DNA of 64,000 bases. It comes from Muraenolepis orangiensis (taxonomy: Eukaryota; Chordata; Actinopteri; Gadiformes; Muraenolepididae). The notes beneath the pieces are model-generated. The model was not told where the DNA came from and did not search any database. It saw only the letters and a list, made by a program, of their open reading frames with translations. The translations under genes and the position numbers were made by a program. Numbering within the stretch: position 1 is the stretch's first letter; every line of letters begins with the position of its first letter. Of this stretch, positions 36,960-47,699 are shown one piece after another. The stretch is from assembly GCA_027704905.1 (NCBI GenBank), contig CM051020.1:8437835-8501834 (forward strand), read 5' to 3'.

Positions 36960-37874
36960 ATGAAAACCCTGAAGTGCAGTGGGCTCACTGTGTCATACAC
37001 AGGGAAGCACTGGCCTCCAAGAAAATGAGTCCTGTGTTGCATGACGTTTTGAACGACAGAAAAAGTAATCAACTTTATTAAGTCAAGGCCACTTAATGCG
37101 TGACTGTTTCGCCGCCTGTGTGAAAACATGGGAGCGGAACACACACAACTGCTATTACACACAGTAGTGCACTGGCTCTCTCGAGGGAGAATACTCAACA
37201 GGCTGTTGGAATTACAATCTGAAGTGCGCACCTTTCTGTCAGAGCACGGATCTCCCCATGCCATCTTGTTTGAGGACACAGACTGGCTTGCAAAGCTTAG
37301 CTATCTGGCAGATATATTCAGCAAACTTAACAAACTGAATGTGTGTCTGCAGGGCAAGGACACCAACATTCTGAACCTGTGTGACAAGGTGGGTGGTTTT
37401 CTGAAGAAAGTACAGATGTGGAAAAGGGCATGTGCAGAGGGGGATTTCACATGCTTTCCTTTCCAGTGAGGATGTGGAGATAGCTCCGTGAAGTTAATCA
37501 TAGAAGGACATTTGACCAACTTGATTGCTAGTTTTCATTCTTACTTCCCTGACATGGAGGAGAAATCTTCACAGTTGGATTGGGTGAGAAACCAATTTCT
37601 CTTGTCTGATGCAAATAGCAGAAAGCTTTCTGTCAGTCATCAGGAAACTCTCTTGGATGTGTCATCTGACCGTGGCCTACAGATGAAGTTTGACACATCT
37701 ACTCTCACACAGTTTTGGGTGTGTGTGAAGAAGGAGCACCCTGAGCTGGGAAAGAAAGCTTTGGAGCTGCTTTTACCATTTGGTTCCACATATTTATGTG
37801 AGGCCCCCTTTTCTGCAATGACATTGATAAAAAAAACAAGCAAAGAAACAGACTGTGCCTGGAAAAAAGTTTAA
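36960..37874 (+). pseudogene. hAT transposase C-terminal half (ZBED5/FAM200-like), broken
   Basis: Three open segments are separated by stops or shifts: 36960-37100 (CVIHREALASKKMSPVLHDV-like), 37128-37469 (WLSRGRILNRLLELQSEVRT, LFEDTDWLAKLSYLADIF, DKVGGFLKKVQMWKR) and 37488-37874. The last contains LGKKALELLLPFGSTYLCE and AFSAM-type residues, the hATC dimerisation region. These are the usual blocks of ZBED5/FAM200/GTF2IRD2-type hAT transposases. Stop codons at 37467 and 37872 and the loss of the N-terminal half make it non-functional. Confidence 0.8.
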
Positions 37875-38476
37875 TAACTGCAGTTGCCTCCCTGTCACCG
37901 AGAATGACAAAGATCCTCAGTGAAGCACAAGCCCATGTTTCTCACTAAATTACTTAAATTAAATTACTTATTAAAATGATCAGTTCAATGCAACTAATGT
38001 CGTGTTAGTGTTATTGCATGATGTCAAAATTGGTTTGCCATGAATATAGTGATGGATTTAAAACATTTGAAATGTAGCATTAAAGTGTTTCTCAGTTACA
38101 AGGTTGTTGTTTTAATAAATCAGACACTGGTGGTGCACACACATATATTAACATGAAACGCAACCACGGACCTCTCCGGGAACCATCACCTTATCGTGGT
38201 GGAGAGGTTTGGGTGTCCCTGTGAACCTGAGAGCTGTGTTGTCTGGAGCCTAGTGCTCCTGGTAGGGTCTCCCATGGCAGATTGGTCTCAGGGGAGGGGC
38301 CAGACTAAGAATGGTTCAAAGACTTCAATGGACATACAAACTAGAATTGAGGATACCCTGCCCGGAGGAAGCCCGGGCCCCTTTCCGGAGCTAGGCCTGG
38401 AAAGAGGGCCCGTAAGCGAGCGCCTGGTGGCCGGGTTAGCCACGGAGCCCGGTCGGGCATTGCCCGAAAAAGCAAC

Positions 38477-40504
38477 GTGGCCATTTCTCCTTCCCGCGGA
38501 CCCACCACCTACGGGAAGAACCACTGGGGTCGGGTGCACTGCCAGTTAGGCGGCAGTGAAGGCAGGGGGCATCGACGGACCAAACCCAGCCAACAGAGAC
38601 TGGCTTTGGGGACGTGGAATGTCACTTCTCTGGGGGGGAAGGAGCCTGAGCTGGTGCGGGAGGTGGAGCGCTACCAATTAGATCTGGTGGGGCTTACCTC
38701 TACGCACAGCACTGGCTCTGGAACTAAACTCCTGGATAGGGGTTGGACTCTTTTCTTCTCTGGAGTTGCTCAGGGTGTGAGGCGCCGGGCGGGTGTGGGG
38801 ATACTCACAAGTCCCCGGCTGAGTGCCGCTTTGTTGGAGTTTACCCCGGTGGACGAGAGGGTCGCCTCCCTACGCCTTAGGGTCATGGGAGGGAAAACTC
38901 TGACTGTTGTTTGTGCCTATGCACCAAACAACAGTTCGGAATATCCCGCCTTCTTGCACACCCTGGATGGAGTCCTGCATGGGGCTCCGGAAGGGGATTC
39001 TATAGTCCTCCTGGGAGACTTCAACGCACACGTGGGTAACGATGGGGAAACTTGGAGGGGCGTGTTGGGGATGAACGGCCTACCTGATCTGAACCGGAGT
39101 GGGGTTTTGTTATTGGATTTCTGTGCTAGTCATGGATTGGCCATAACAAACACCATGTTCAAACATAAGGATGCTCATAAGTGTACATGGTACCAGAGCA
39201 CCTTAGGCCGAAGGTCAATGATCGATTTTGTTATCGTATCATCTGGCCTGAGGCCGCATGTTTTGGACACTCGGGTGAAGAGAGGGGCAGAGCTGTCAAC
39301 CGATCACCATCTGGTGGTGAGTTGGGTAAGATGGCGGGGGAAGCCTCTGGACAGACCTGGTAAGCCCAAACGTGTAGTGCGGGTGAACTGGGAACGTCTG
39401 GTGGATGCCCCTGTCCGGGAGACCTTCAACTCACACCTCCGGCGGAATTTTTCGGGCATCTCTGTGGAGGCTGGGGGCATTGAGCCAGAGTGGTCATTGT
39501 TCAAAGCTTCTATTGCCGAAGCTGCGGTTGAGAGTTGTGGCCTCAAGGTCATTGGTGCCTCAAGGGGCGGCAACCCTCGGACTTCGTGGTGGACACAGGT
39601 GGTCAGGGAAGCCGTCCGGCTGAAGAAGGAGGCCTTCCGGGCTATGTTAGCCTGTGAGACTCCGGACTCGGTTGCGAGGTATCGACAGGCCAAGAGGACG
39701 GCAGCCTCGGCTGTAGCGGAGGCAAAGCAGCGGGTGTGGGAGGAATTCGGAGAAGCCATGGAGAAGGACTTTCAGTCGGCACCAAAGCGTTTCTGGCAAA
39801 CAATCCGGCGCCTCAGGAGGGGGAAGCGTGGGTCCATCCAAGCTGTGTACAGTAAGGGTGGGACATTGCTGACCTCAACTGAGGAGGTGATCGGGCGGTG
39901 GAAAGAACACTTTGAGGAACTTCTTAACCCAACTACACCCTCAATGGTAGAGACAGAGCTGGAGGATGAAGGACGGCAAACATCAATCTCCCTGGAGGAA
40001 GTCACTGCGGTAGTCAAACATCTCCGCAGTGGCAAAGCCCCAGGGGTTGATGAGATCCGTCCAGAAATGCTAAAGGCTCTGGGTGTTGAGGGGCTGTCAT
40101 GGATGACACGTCTTTTCAACATTGCGTGGAAGTCTGGGACAGTGCCTGAGGAGTGGCAAACGGGGGTGGTGGTACCCCTGTTCAAAAAGGGTGACCAGAG
40201 GGTGTGTGCCAATTACAGGGGTATCACATTACTCAGCCTCCCTGGGAAAGTCTACTCCAAGGTGCTGGAAAGGAGGGTTCGGCCGATAGTCGAACCTCAG
40301 ATTGAAGAGGAACAATGCGGATTCCGCCCTGGTCGTGGAACAACGGACCAGCTTTTCACTCTTGCAAGGATCCTGGAGGGGGCTTGGGAGTATGCCCATC
40401 CGGTCTACATGTGTTTTGTAGATTTGGAGAAGGCATATGATCGGGTCCCTCGGGAAATACTGTGGGGGTGCTGCGGGAGTATGGGGTGCGGGGGTCATTG
40501 TTGA
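38477..40504 (+). CDS. RTE LINE endonuclease and N-terminal reverse transcriptase, frame 1
   Basis: Residues about 40-285 form an APE-type endonuclease: LALGTWNVTSL near the start, LLGDFNAHVGND (about 180-191), and the terminal His motif STDHHLVVSWVRW (about 274-286). A linker follows, rich in basic residues, then RT fingers and palm: RSGKAPGVDEI, VVPLFKKGD, NYRGITLLSL, GFRPGRGTTDQLF and motif A VDLEKAYDRVPRE (about 652-664). The frame then runs out of phase within a G-rich stretch (about 40455-40470) and stops at 40504. The remainder of RT continues in another frame from about 40462. The product would lack the FADD catalytic motif, so this copy cannot encode active RT as it stands. Confidence 0.88.
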   Translation: MAISPSRGPTTYGKNHWGRVHCQLGGSEGRGHRRTKPSQQRLALGTWNVTSLGGKEPELVREVERYQLDLVGLTSTHSTGSGTKLLDRGWTLFFSGVAQGVRRRAGVGILTSPRLSAALLEFTPVDERVASLRLRVMGGKTLTVVCAYAPNNSSEYPAFLHTLDGVLHGAPEGDSIVLLGDFNAHVGNDGETWRGVLGMNGLPDLNRSGVLLLDFCASHGLAITNTMFKHKDAHKCTWYQSTLGRRSMIDFVIVSSGLRPHVLDTRVKRGAELSTDHHLVVSWVRWRGKPLDRPGKPKRVVRVNWERLVDAPVRETFNSHLRRNFSGISVEAGGIEPEWSLFKASIAEAAVESCGLKVIGASRGGNPRTSWWTQVVREAVRLKKEAFRAMLACETPDSVARYRQAKRTAASAVAEAKQRVWEEFGEAMEKDFQSAPKRFWQTIRRLRRGKRGSIQAVYSKGGTLLTSTEEVIGRWKEHFEELLNPTTPSMVETELEDEGRQTSISLEEVTAVVKHLRSGKAPGVDEIRPEMLKALGVEGLSWMTRLFNIAWKSGTVPEEWQTGVVVPLFKKGDQRVCANYRGITLLSLPGKVYSKVLERRVRPIVEPQIEEEQCGFRPGRGTTDQLFTLARILEGAWEYAHPVYMCFVDLEKAYDRVPREILWGCCGSMGCGGHC

Positions 40505-41499
40505 GGGCCATCCAATCTCTCTACTCCCAAAGCAGGAGCTGTGTCCGGATTCTCGGTACAAAGTCAGGCCTGTTCTCAGTGGGTGTTGGCCTCCGCCAGG
40601 GCTGCGCTTTGTCACCCATCCTGTTTGTGATTTTCATGGACAGGATTTCAAGGCGTAGTCATGGAGGGGAGGGGTTTCAGTATGGTGGGCTCAGGATTGA
40701 ATCGCTGCTGTTTGCAGATGATGTGGTCCTGTTTGCGTCATCAGTATGTGACCTTCAGCACTCACTGGATCGGTTTGCAGCAGAATGTGAAGCGGCTGGG
40801 ATGAGGATCAGCACCTCCAAATCTGAGGCCATGGTTCTTAGCAGGAAACCGGTGGATTGTCTACTCCAAGTAGGGAGGGAGTCCTTATCCCAAGTGAAGG
40901 AGTTCAAGTATCTCGGGGTCTTGTTCTCGAGTGAGGGGAGGATGGAGCGTGAGATTGACAGGAGAATAGGTGCAGCGGGAGCGGTATTGGGTGCACTTTG
41001 GCGCACCGTTGTAACCAAAAGAGAGCTGAGCCAGAAGGCAAAGCTCTCGATCTACCGATCAGTCTTCGTTCCTACCCTCACCTATGGCCATGAGCAATGG
41101 GTAATGACCGAAAGGACGAGATCGCGAATACAAGCGGCCGAAATGAGTTTCCTCAGGAGGGTGGCTGGTATCTCCCTGAGGGATAGGGTGAGAAGCTCAG
41201 TCACTCGTGAGAGACTCGGAGTAGAGCCGCTGCTCCTTCGCGTAGAAAGGAGCCAGTTGAGGTGGTTCGGGCATCTAGTAAGGATGCTTCCTGGTCGCCT
41301 CCCGAGGGAGGTTTTCCAGGCACATCCAACTGGGAAGAGACCACGGGGCAGACCGAGGTACAGGTGGGGTGATTACATCTCCACACTGGCCTGGGAACGC
41401 CTCGGGATCCCCCAGTCAGAGCTAGTCGATGTTGCCAGGGAGAGGGAAGTTTGGAGTCCCCTGCTGGAGCTGCTACCTCCGCGACCCGATTTCGGATAA
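40462..41499 (+). CDS. RTE LINE reverse transcriptase C-terminal part, frame 2
   Basis: Continues the RT from the preceding frame after a one-base deletion. It carries GVGLRQGCALSPILFVIFMD (the RQG block), the catalytic LLFADDVVLFA (about residues 80-90), KYLGVLFSSEGRMEREIDRR, and a long C-terminal domain with RWFGHLVRMLPGRLP. It ends LLPPRPDFG-stop, a standard RTE C-terminus. The start codon used for this entry is internal; biologically this is the second part of one protein. Confidence 0.85.
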   Translation: MGVLREYGVRGSLLRAIQSLYSQSRSCVRILGTKSGLFSVGVGLRQGCALSPILFVIFMDRISRRSHGGEGFQYGGLRIESLLFADDVVLFASSVCDLQHSLDRFAAECEAAGMRISTSKSEAMVLSRKPVDCLLQVGRESLSQVKEFKYLGVLFSSEGRMEREIDRRIGAAGAVLGALWRTVVTKRELSQKAKLSIYRSVFVPTLTYGHEQWVMTERTRSRIQAAEMSFLRRVAGISLRDRVRSSVTRERLGVEPLLLRVERSQLRWFGHLVRMLPGRLPREVFQAHPTGKRPRGRPRYRWGDYISTLAWERLGIPQSELVDVAREREVWSPLLELLPPRPDFG

Positions 41500-41651
41500 G
41501 CGGGAGAAGATGGATGGATGGATGGATGGCAACCACGGAACACATCGAGCGGTAAATGGCGAGTCATTTCCCCATGAAGGAGCAAAAGACTATGATGTGT
41601 GGGAACCATAATCTGGGGCGGTTTGGTATATATGTATGTGTATATATGTAT

Positions 41652-41897
41652 TACTGTTTTCACACTGGGCACACTGGCAAGTAATGCACATTCGCTACCC
41701 AACTAGTGCGCATTAACTAATCCACCTTGGGTAGGTGGTTTCGATACCGAAGTAACTAGTTTGGGTGCAAAGCACCCGAACTACCGGGTTTCGCTTCCCG
41801 TGTGTGTGTGAACAGAATCTTTAATGCGCATTACTTTCACTTCACACAAAACTTACCAGTCTCCTAAATTAATGTGCATTCGCTTCTCTATCGGGAG
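41652..41897. mobile_element. Truncated inverted copy of the 21905-22581 MITE
   Basis: Starts TTACTGTTTTCACACTGG, equivalent to the 16-bp terminal repeat with one change. Its body matches the other copy in reverse orientation (ACTAATCCACCTTGGGTAGG, CGGGTTTCGCTTCCCGTGTG, AAAACTTACCAGTCTCCTAA). It ends after CTTCTCTATCG, where similarity stops, and it lacks the segment at about 22085-22345. Confidence 0.75.
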
Positions 41898-43424
41898 GAA
41901 GAAAGGTGCCTTACTATCAATTTTGACAGTGTATTAGTGGGTCATTTTAGCAAACAAAACTAATGGAATTAAAATTAAGTGAGATTTGAGGGAGAAGCGT
42001 TTTTTGTATGTATATTCACCCGTATTTAATTTAAATAAGACATCATATAGCCATATATGACCAGTTATGCACGTAAATCACGTCAATTGTCTAATGGCGA
42101 CCCAAAGAAAACGGTCAGCCATGCTTTCTGTTTACGTTTGGCGTCATGCACCCGGAACACTTTGAGATCGGAACTCGAAAGTTTGTAATCTGAAATGTAA
42201 TTAAAAGTAAATGACTCACTAAATGACTCAAAACTGAGTTTTCTGGAACGCGGAATTAATATGAATGACACAAGATAGATCCTTGCATGATGATAACCCG
42301 CCCCCCAAAAACTCTGATTGGGTATTCATCAGTGCAGGGAGCTCTGCTGATTGGTTCACAGAGCCTCTGGCTAGACCCGCCCTAAGGGAGGATCGTCATG
42401 TTAAAAACCAGGACTCACCAGCCGTCCGGGTCCGGGTGTTTTATAATGGACTTCAATGGGGAGCTTGGGGAGGACGATCCTCCGTACAGTCATTTTAAAT
42501 TAGCGAGAGGCGGCGCTGTTGGTACTTTGACCCCACTGATGTGTACATATGTGTATATATGTTCTCCCGTGACAGACAGTAGACCTCTGTGACAGACTGT
42601 AAGCACGTCCTCTCCAGTGAGGCGACTGGCTGCTGTTGGCGCTGGCACCGCACCATGTAAACACACTTTACTCCGATTGAAGAAGAAAAAAAGAAAAAAA
42701 AATGAAGAAAGAAGAAAAATAACATAAAGCAAAATTTTGGCATCAGCTTTATTTTTTAAATTTCTTTATGGCGTCCATCTAATGAGACGGTCTGAAGCCA
42801 GAGCCTCGAAAAAAACATCTGGGACAAGCAACAAGCACACACCTATATACAATATATACAAAACGTGTGAAACTTTAGTTTTGCTGACTTGCGATTTGCT
42901 GGCTGGAAAGTTGTTATATTTTTCCTTAAAGGTTTGCACTTTGACCTACATGAACAGTTCCTTATGCTTTACAGTTATCCCCCGCTTGGACCCTGCATTA
43001 TGTACGGAATTGGATAGTTCGATTAGCCCTATTTAAGTTCGATTAGCCCTATTTATGGGCCACGGAACAGTTGATTCGATTTTGGCAGGGGACTTTTTTG
43101 GTGTTGCGGATGTATGCGCTCTACTTAGTTTGCATCTGAATCATATCTAAATCAGATTCTCTGCTTCCCCCCCCCCCCCAAACTCCTCACGGCTGTTTAA
43201 AATAATCGGCTGTCTAGTTGTGCCCGGGAAAATATAAATGGGTACGTTTAGGGCGTCTTGAGTTGTGTTTGAATCTTCATTCCTGGCAGGTGGTGGGAGA
43301 AACCTTGCTGCCAAAAAATGGCTGGCCCGTGGTGCCATAATGATGTGTTAAAGACAAGAAGGTCTTTAACAGGCCTACACGGTGAAGGCCTACACGGTAA
43401 AGGTCTACACGGTAGGACAAATAT

Positions 43425-43492
43425 GTACTGTACTTGTGCTGTACATTGACAATACATTTGAATACATTTGAATCTAATCTAATCTAATCAAA
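43425..43492 (+). mobile_element. LINE (TCTAA)n tail fragment
   Basis: GTACTTGTGCTGTACATTGA then CAATACATTTGAAT, duplicated, then TCTAA repeats. It is the same 3' end as at 12490. Confidence 0.65.
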
Positions 43493-44070
43493 GCGGATGG
43501 TTATGGTCATGCATTAACACGGTACGGATTAACACACACGTGAAAACGGATGCGCTTTTGTCGTCCCTCCACAGATTATCAGAGAACCTGTCACAGGATC
43601 ATGAAGTAGATATATATATAAGTATAAATATATATATATATATCGCATATCGTATATATAACTATCTATCAACTGACGCCTCCCTGCAGCGCGGGGCATC
43701 TTCCGTACCCCAGGGCCGCTTAGAGTTGCTATTAAACCAGTTGTGCGTAAATCACGGCTCACAGCCTATTTTAGTCGGATAAAAAACAGCCCTCTGGCTA
43801 TCTCTGGCTCCCTCCTCTTCTCTCTTCCACTTTTCAGTCGTTCTTTAATACCGGTTTGTTTAAATCATTAAAATGCCTGTTATTCTGTCTGAATTTAGCC
43901 TGCTGATAACCACCCCGTGCTCCGTCTTTTGCTCACAGTAACTTCTGTAACTAATACTTTTTTTCATGTCATCTGAATATTTAAACATTTGGACAGGAGA
44001 TGGAGCCACCGTGAACCACTGTTACTATTACCACTATTATCACTACTACTACTACTAGTACTGCTACTAA

Positions 44071-44530
44071 TATGTATGTATGTATGTATGCACGTATGTA
44101 TGTATGTATGTATGCACGTATGTATGTATGTATGTATGTATGTATGTATGTATGTATGTATGTATGTATGTATGTATGTATGTATGTATGTATGTATGTA
44201 TGTATGTATGTATGTATGTATGTACGTACGTACGTATGTATGTATGTATGTATGTATGTATGCACGTATGTATGTATGTATGTATGTATGTAAGTATGTA
44301 TGTATGTATGTATGTATGTATGTATGTATGTATGCACGTATGTATGTATGTATGTATGTATGTATGTATGTATGTATGTATGTATGTATGTATGTATGTA
44401 TGTATGTATGTATGTACGTATGTATGCATGTATGCATGTATGTATGTATGTATGTATGTATGTATGCACGTATGTATGCATGTATGTATGTATGCACGTA
44501 TGTATGTATGTATGTATGTATGTAAGTATG
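44071..44530. repeat. (TATG)n tetranucleotide array, about 460 bp
   Basis: Over 100 TATG units with scattered GCACG and ACGTACG variants. Open frames in several phases (YVCM/HTYI repeats) are artefacts of the 4-bp period. Confidence 0.97.
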
Positions 44531-45269
44531 TTTGTATAACGTAATGTGTAATATGTCCTACCCTCACCTGTGCTGTATTGCATGAATGAGGATGTGGCTT
44601 GGTGAACAGGAGGACGACACAATACACTGATGGGACATGTCATGTAAGAATGACATGAATGTAAGAGGCATCCCGCCAGCGGTGGTAGGTCAGGACTCTC
44701 TGAACACATAAAAGAACCAGGGAAGCACAGCTGGTACACGCCGACGGCTCCAGAAGAGAAAAATAGATTTGATATTTGGGGGACAGAAGACATTTATCAT
44801 TTACTCCCCCTGAGTAGTAGTCCAATTCCCGTGTCCTTTTCTCTAGCTGTTGCCACAGCTACCGCCAGTGATCTTCATTGAAGACTGGTGGTGGTAGATT
44901 GTCTACCCCTGATTTGTTTGGAAACACTAGACATTATTAGTATCACTGAAGGCTGGCAACATGGTCACCTTACCGGGCTAATGACCATTAGCCCGGTTAG
45001 GGGTTTGAGTTCACAGCATGAAAATGTTTAAGCCAACAATTAACCCAAGTGATATTAATACATTTTATGGCAGCAATTGACAGTTTTGTTATAACTGTGG
45101 AGCACTTTCAGTTTTCTTAGCAGCCCTTTCTCATGCGATATATAAAATTGAATATATCATTATTATTATCATTGTGTAACTGTTAGCTTTCATGTGACAA
45201 CCATGTTTTTCGAATAAGTTTTTGTCTTGCTTGGTCTTCTTGTTGTTCTGAACTCAAAATGCTCCAGGT

Positions 45270-45662
45270 TCAAGGATGGTTTTTATCCACAGGCGGTGCG
45301 CCTACTGAACTGCTAGGAGTGCTGCCACCATCATAACATTGTCACCCGTATTACATTACGCTGTCATACTGTTGCTGGACTTTCTGGACTCATTACAGTT
45401 CCTGCAATGTTCTGCACTGTACTGCACTGTATTTATGATGCTGCTGCACTACTGGCACTTTAAAATGCTTTTTAAATGCTTTTTGCATAATTCAACATAT
45501 GTATATATCATCCTTAAGAAACATTTATGTTAATTTAAGTTGTGTATAGTATTTTTTTTATAGTTTTGTGTTTTAGTAATTCATATTGCGGGGAGGGAAC
45601 GGGGAGTAAGCATTCCATTGTACTTGTTGCAAATGGCAAATAAAAATCTTGAATCTTGAATC
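45270..45662 (+). mobile_element. L2/CR1-type LINE 3' end with terminal ORF2 codons
   Basis: Begins with codons for FKDGFYPQAVRLLNC-stop, the usual C-terminus of L2/CR1 ORF2. The family 3' UTR follows (CTGGACTTTCTGGACTCATT, GATGCTGCTGCACTACTGGC, GAACGGGGAGTAAGCATTCC), ending in the tandem tail CTTGAATCTTGAATCC. It is the best preserved tail of this family in the window. Confidence 0.8.
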
Positions 45663-46260
45663 CTTCTAATATATCTCTGATGTATGCTCCTCTTGGCCCC
45701 AGCAACGTGAGTAGTTCACAAGAGGCCCATCCCACACGGCCTTGTTGCCCTTGTTTGTTATGCTCCCTCAGCTCCACTTTACTTTGACATTTTTCAATTT
45801 AAAACGTCTATCATGAGACCTGCGTGATGCAGCCGAGGAGAATCACCAAGACGACGACGACGACGGCGGCGGCGGGGAGAGAGCTAGGTTCTTATATTGA
45901 AGCCTGTGTCTTTTCCATTGGAAGCAAGGAAATGGGAGACAATTTCAGGTCGTTTCAGACCATTTAGAGACAGAAGGGCCTTCCGTCTTACATTGCCAAG
46001 CAATCAGGTTTTAAAGTGCAGTGTAGTCCACCGACTAGCATATTCTGCGTGTATATATTTAGGTTCAGCCATAAACAAGTACATGTTTCTGAAAGATTAA
46101 ACATAAAAGAACATTAAATCAGAAATGCAAGCCCTACAGTTGACAAAACAAGAAACGGAGATCCACATGTGCATATGCTGCTTACATAACATGCCACAAA
46201 CATAACATAAGACACTGTATTTTTCTTTTGAATAATTAAATCATTGTATCTTTCCTGCTG

Positions 46261-46263
<3 letters not shown>

Positions 46264-46342
<79 letters not shown>
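46264..46342. repeat. (CT)n microsatellite
   Basis: About 79 bp of pure CT. Confidence 0.97.
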
Positions 46343-46344
<2 letters not shown>

Positions 46345-46548
46345 CCTTAAACACTACTAATGTACTCAGTAGGACATTTATTTGATCAAAAAGTTTTATG
46401 GTTGAGGATAAAGGTCTGGACAGCAAAAAAAAAAAAAGGTTTTCAATGGAAAATGACTTAGTGGTTCTCTGTGTGGATGAATGGTAGTCATGACAACGAG
46501 CAATTACTGCGCTTCGGAGGTACAGGTAGGTGTGCATATAGAGACTCC

Positions 46549-47482
46549 AAAATCACTCTCCCTACTCCCCGCACAGTGAATTATATAGAGTGAGTTTGCC
46601 ATTTTTGTAGTCCGAATGTACAGTGAGAATAATATACCCTATAGAGGGCACACAATGTTTCACCACAATACATTGTGAAAAGTAGTGTCCAACCCATGGG
46701 TTGTGTCCTACTCCCTACTCCCTACATAGGGAGTTCAATGTAGGGCACTGTATAGTGAGCTCATCTGCTAAATGAAAAAAACCGCTTTCGGACACTAGTG
46801 GAGTCGCCGTTAATCAGAATCAGAATCAGAAACAGAAAGCATTTATTGTCATTGTCAACGCAATTGTCGAGCCATCCCCATGTCACTGTTAAAAACAACA
46901 ATTGATCAAATATAATTTATTTGAAAAACTTAGCTTAACAAAATAAACAGGTTTAAAAATGTCCATATAATATATATTAAAAATATTAAAACATATTGTG
47001 TTGGCCAATATGTGGTCATTGCTGTTGCACTTTTTAATTAACTTCTTTCAGTGCAATGCATGATTTGGTTGGTGACCATCGGGTTGGACACTACTTTTCA
47101 TGAGGCATTGTGGGATACATTGAGTGCCCTATATAGGGTATAACAATTCTTACTAAAAACTCTGGACAGCACTACAATATGCACTATTGTAGTGCACTAT
47201 GTAGGGAGTAGGGAGTGATTTCGGACCCAGAAATGGTCACTCACCAAGCATATAGACCACCATGTGTTGCGCTGAAAGAAAAACGGCAGACGGACAAGAA
47301 GCGACGTCCACCGACGTCCAGTAGATCTGACACGTTTTATTATGAGACAGCAGTGACGTCATTCACAGCGACTCCAGTAGTGTCCGAAAGTGTTTTTTTC
47401 ATTTTGCCGATGGGCTCACTATATAGTCTTCTACGTTGAACTATAGGGAGTAGGGAGTAGGGGGTGATTTAGAACACAACCT
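46549..47482. repeat. Two interleaved foldback inverted repeats (A-B-A'-B')
   Basis: Arm A at 46549-46697 is inverted at 47081-47223 (shared core GTTGGACACTACTTTTCA). Arm B at 46698-46810 is inverted at 47368-47482 (shared AGTGTCCGAAAG, CTCACTATA, GGGAGTAGGGAGTAGG, ACACAACC). Both arms carry CTACTCCCTACTCCC near one end, so they are related MITE-like foldback elements. A LINE tail (46812-47080, minus, AATCAG repeats) fills the space between B and A'. Confidence 0.8.
46812..47080 (-). mobile_element. LINE 3' tail with (TCTGAT)n end
   Basis: On the minus strand it ends GACAATAAATGCTTTCTG and tandem TTCTGA units. It lies between arms of the foldback repeats; the 5' limit is approximate. Confidence 0.55.
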
Positions 47483-47699
47483 TAATGATTGGTTATAGTT
47501 TAGCTTTTGATTTTGGTTTTAGATGAGGTCTGCCTACAGCTTGTTTAAAGTAAATCAAGATGCAATGATTTCACTGACTGATTGCAATGTTATGAGACAT
47601 GCTGCTGTATGTGTGTCGTTGCTACATGGCTAATTTGGTGCTTTGCTGAATTAATGCATAATATAAAATTAAGGGGAAAAAAGTAAGAAATGTTACAGT

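Larger units (their letters stand above)
35609..38160 (+). mobile_element. hAT (ZBED/FAM200-like) transposon relic, interrupted by a Gypsy fragment
   Basis: The left terminus CAGTGGTTCTCAAATGGGGG is typical of hAT-Charlie elements. A possible start of the transposase (MDLWLKKRSSDTAEN...) lies near 35899 and stops after about 22 codons. The conserved C-terminal half is at 36960-37874. A Ty3/Gypsy remnant (36025-36955) interrupts it. No matching right terminal repeat was found, so the right limit is approximate. Confidence 0.7.
38171..41528 (+). mobile_element. Near-complete RTE-clade LINE (Rex3/Expander-like) with 11-bp target duplication
   Basis: A 3,358-bp element begins CCTCTCCGGGAACCATCACC and ends in the tandem (GATG)n terminus typical of RTE LINEs (41512-41528). 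The flanks are identical: GCAACCACGGA at 38160-38170 and 41529-41539. It carries endonuclease and reverse transcriptase in one interrupted frame. The short 5' UTR (about 300 bp) and absence of a poly-A tail fit the clade. A second, deleted copy is at 58150-58785. Confidence 0.9.

Noticed and set aside
38160..41539. Reading the RTE element as a host gene with a (GATG)n end
   Set aside because: Endonuclease-RT order, terminal repeat and 11-bp target duplication identify a LINE.
43964..44793. Open frames up to 270 codons in several phases over 44071-44530
   Set aside because: They translate the TATG repeat into HTYI or YVCM cycles; the 4-bp period without stops explains their length.
45897..46100. 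Small frame with arginine-rich content as a possible host exon
   Set aside because: No splice context, no motif, and it lies among LINE tails and microsatellites.
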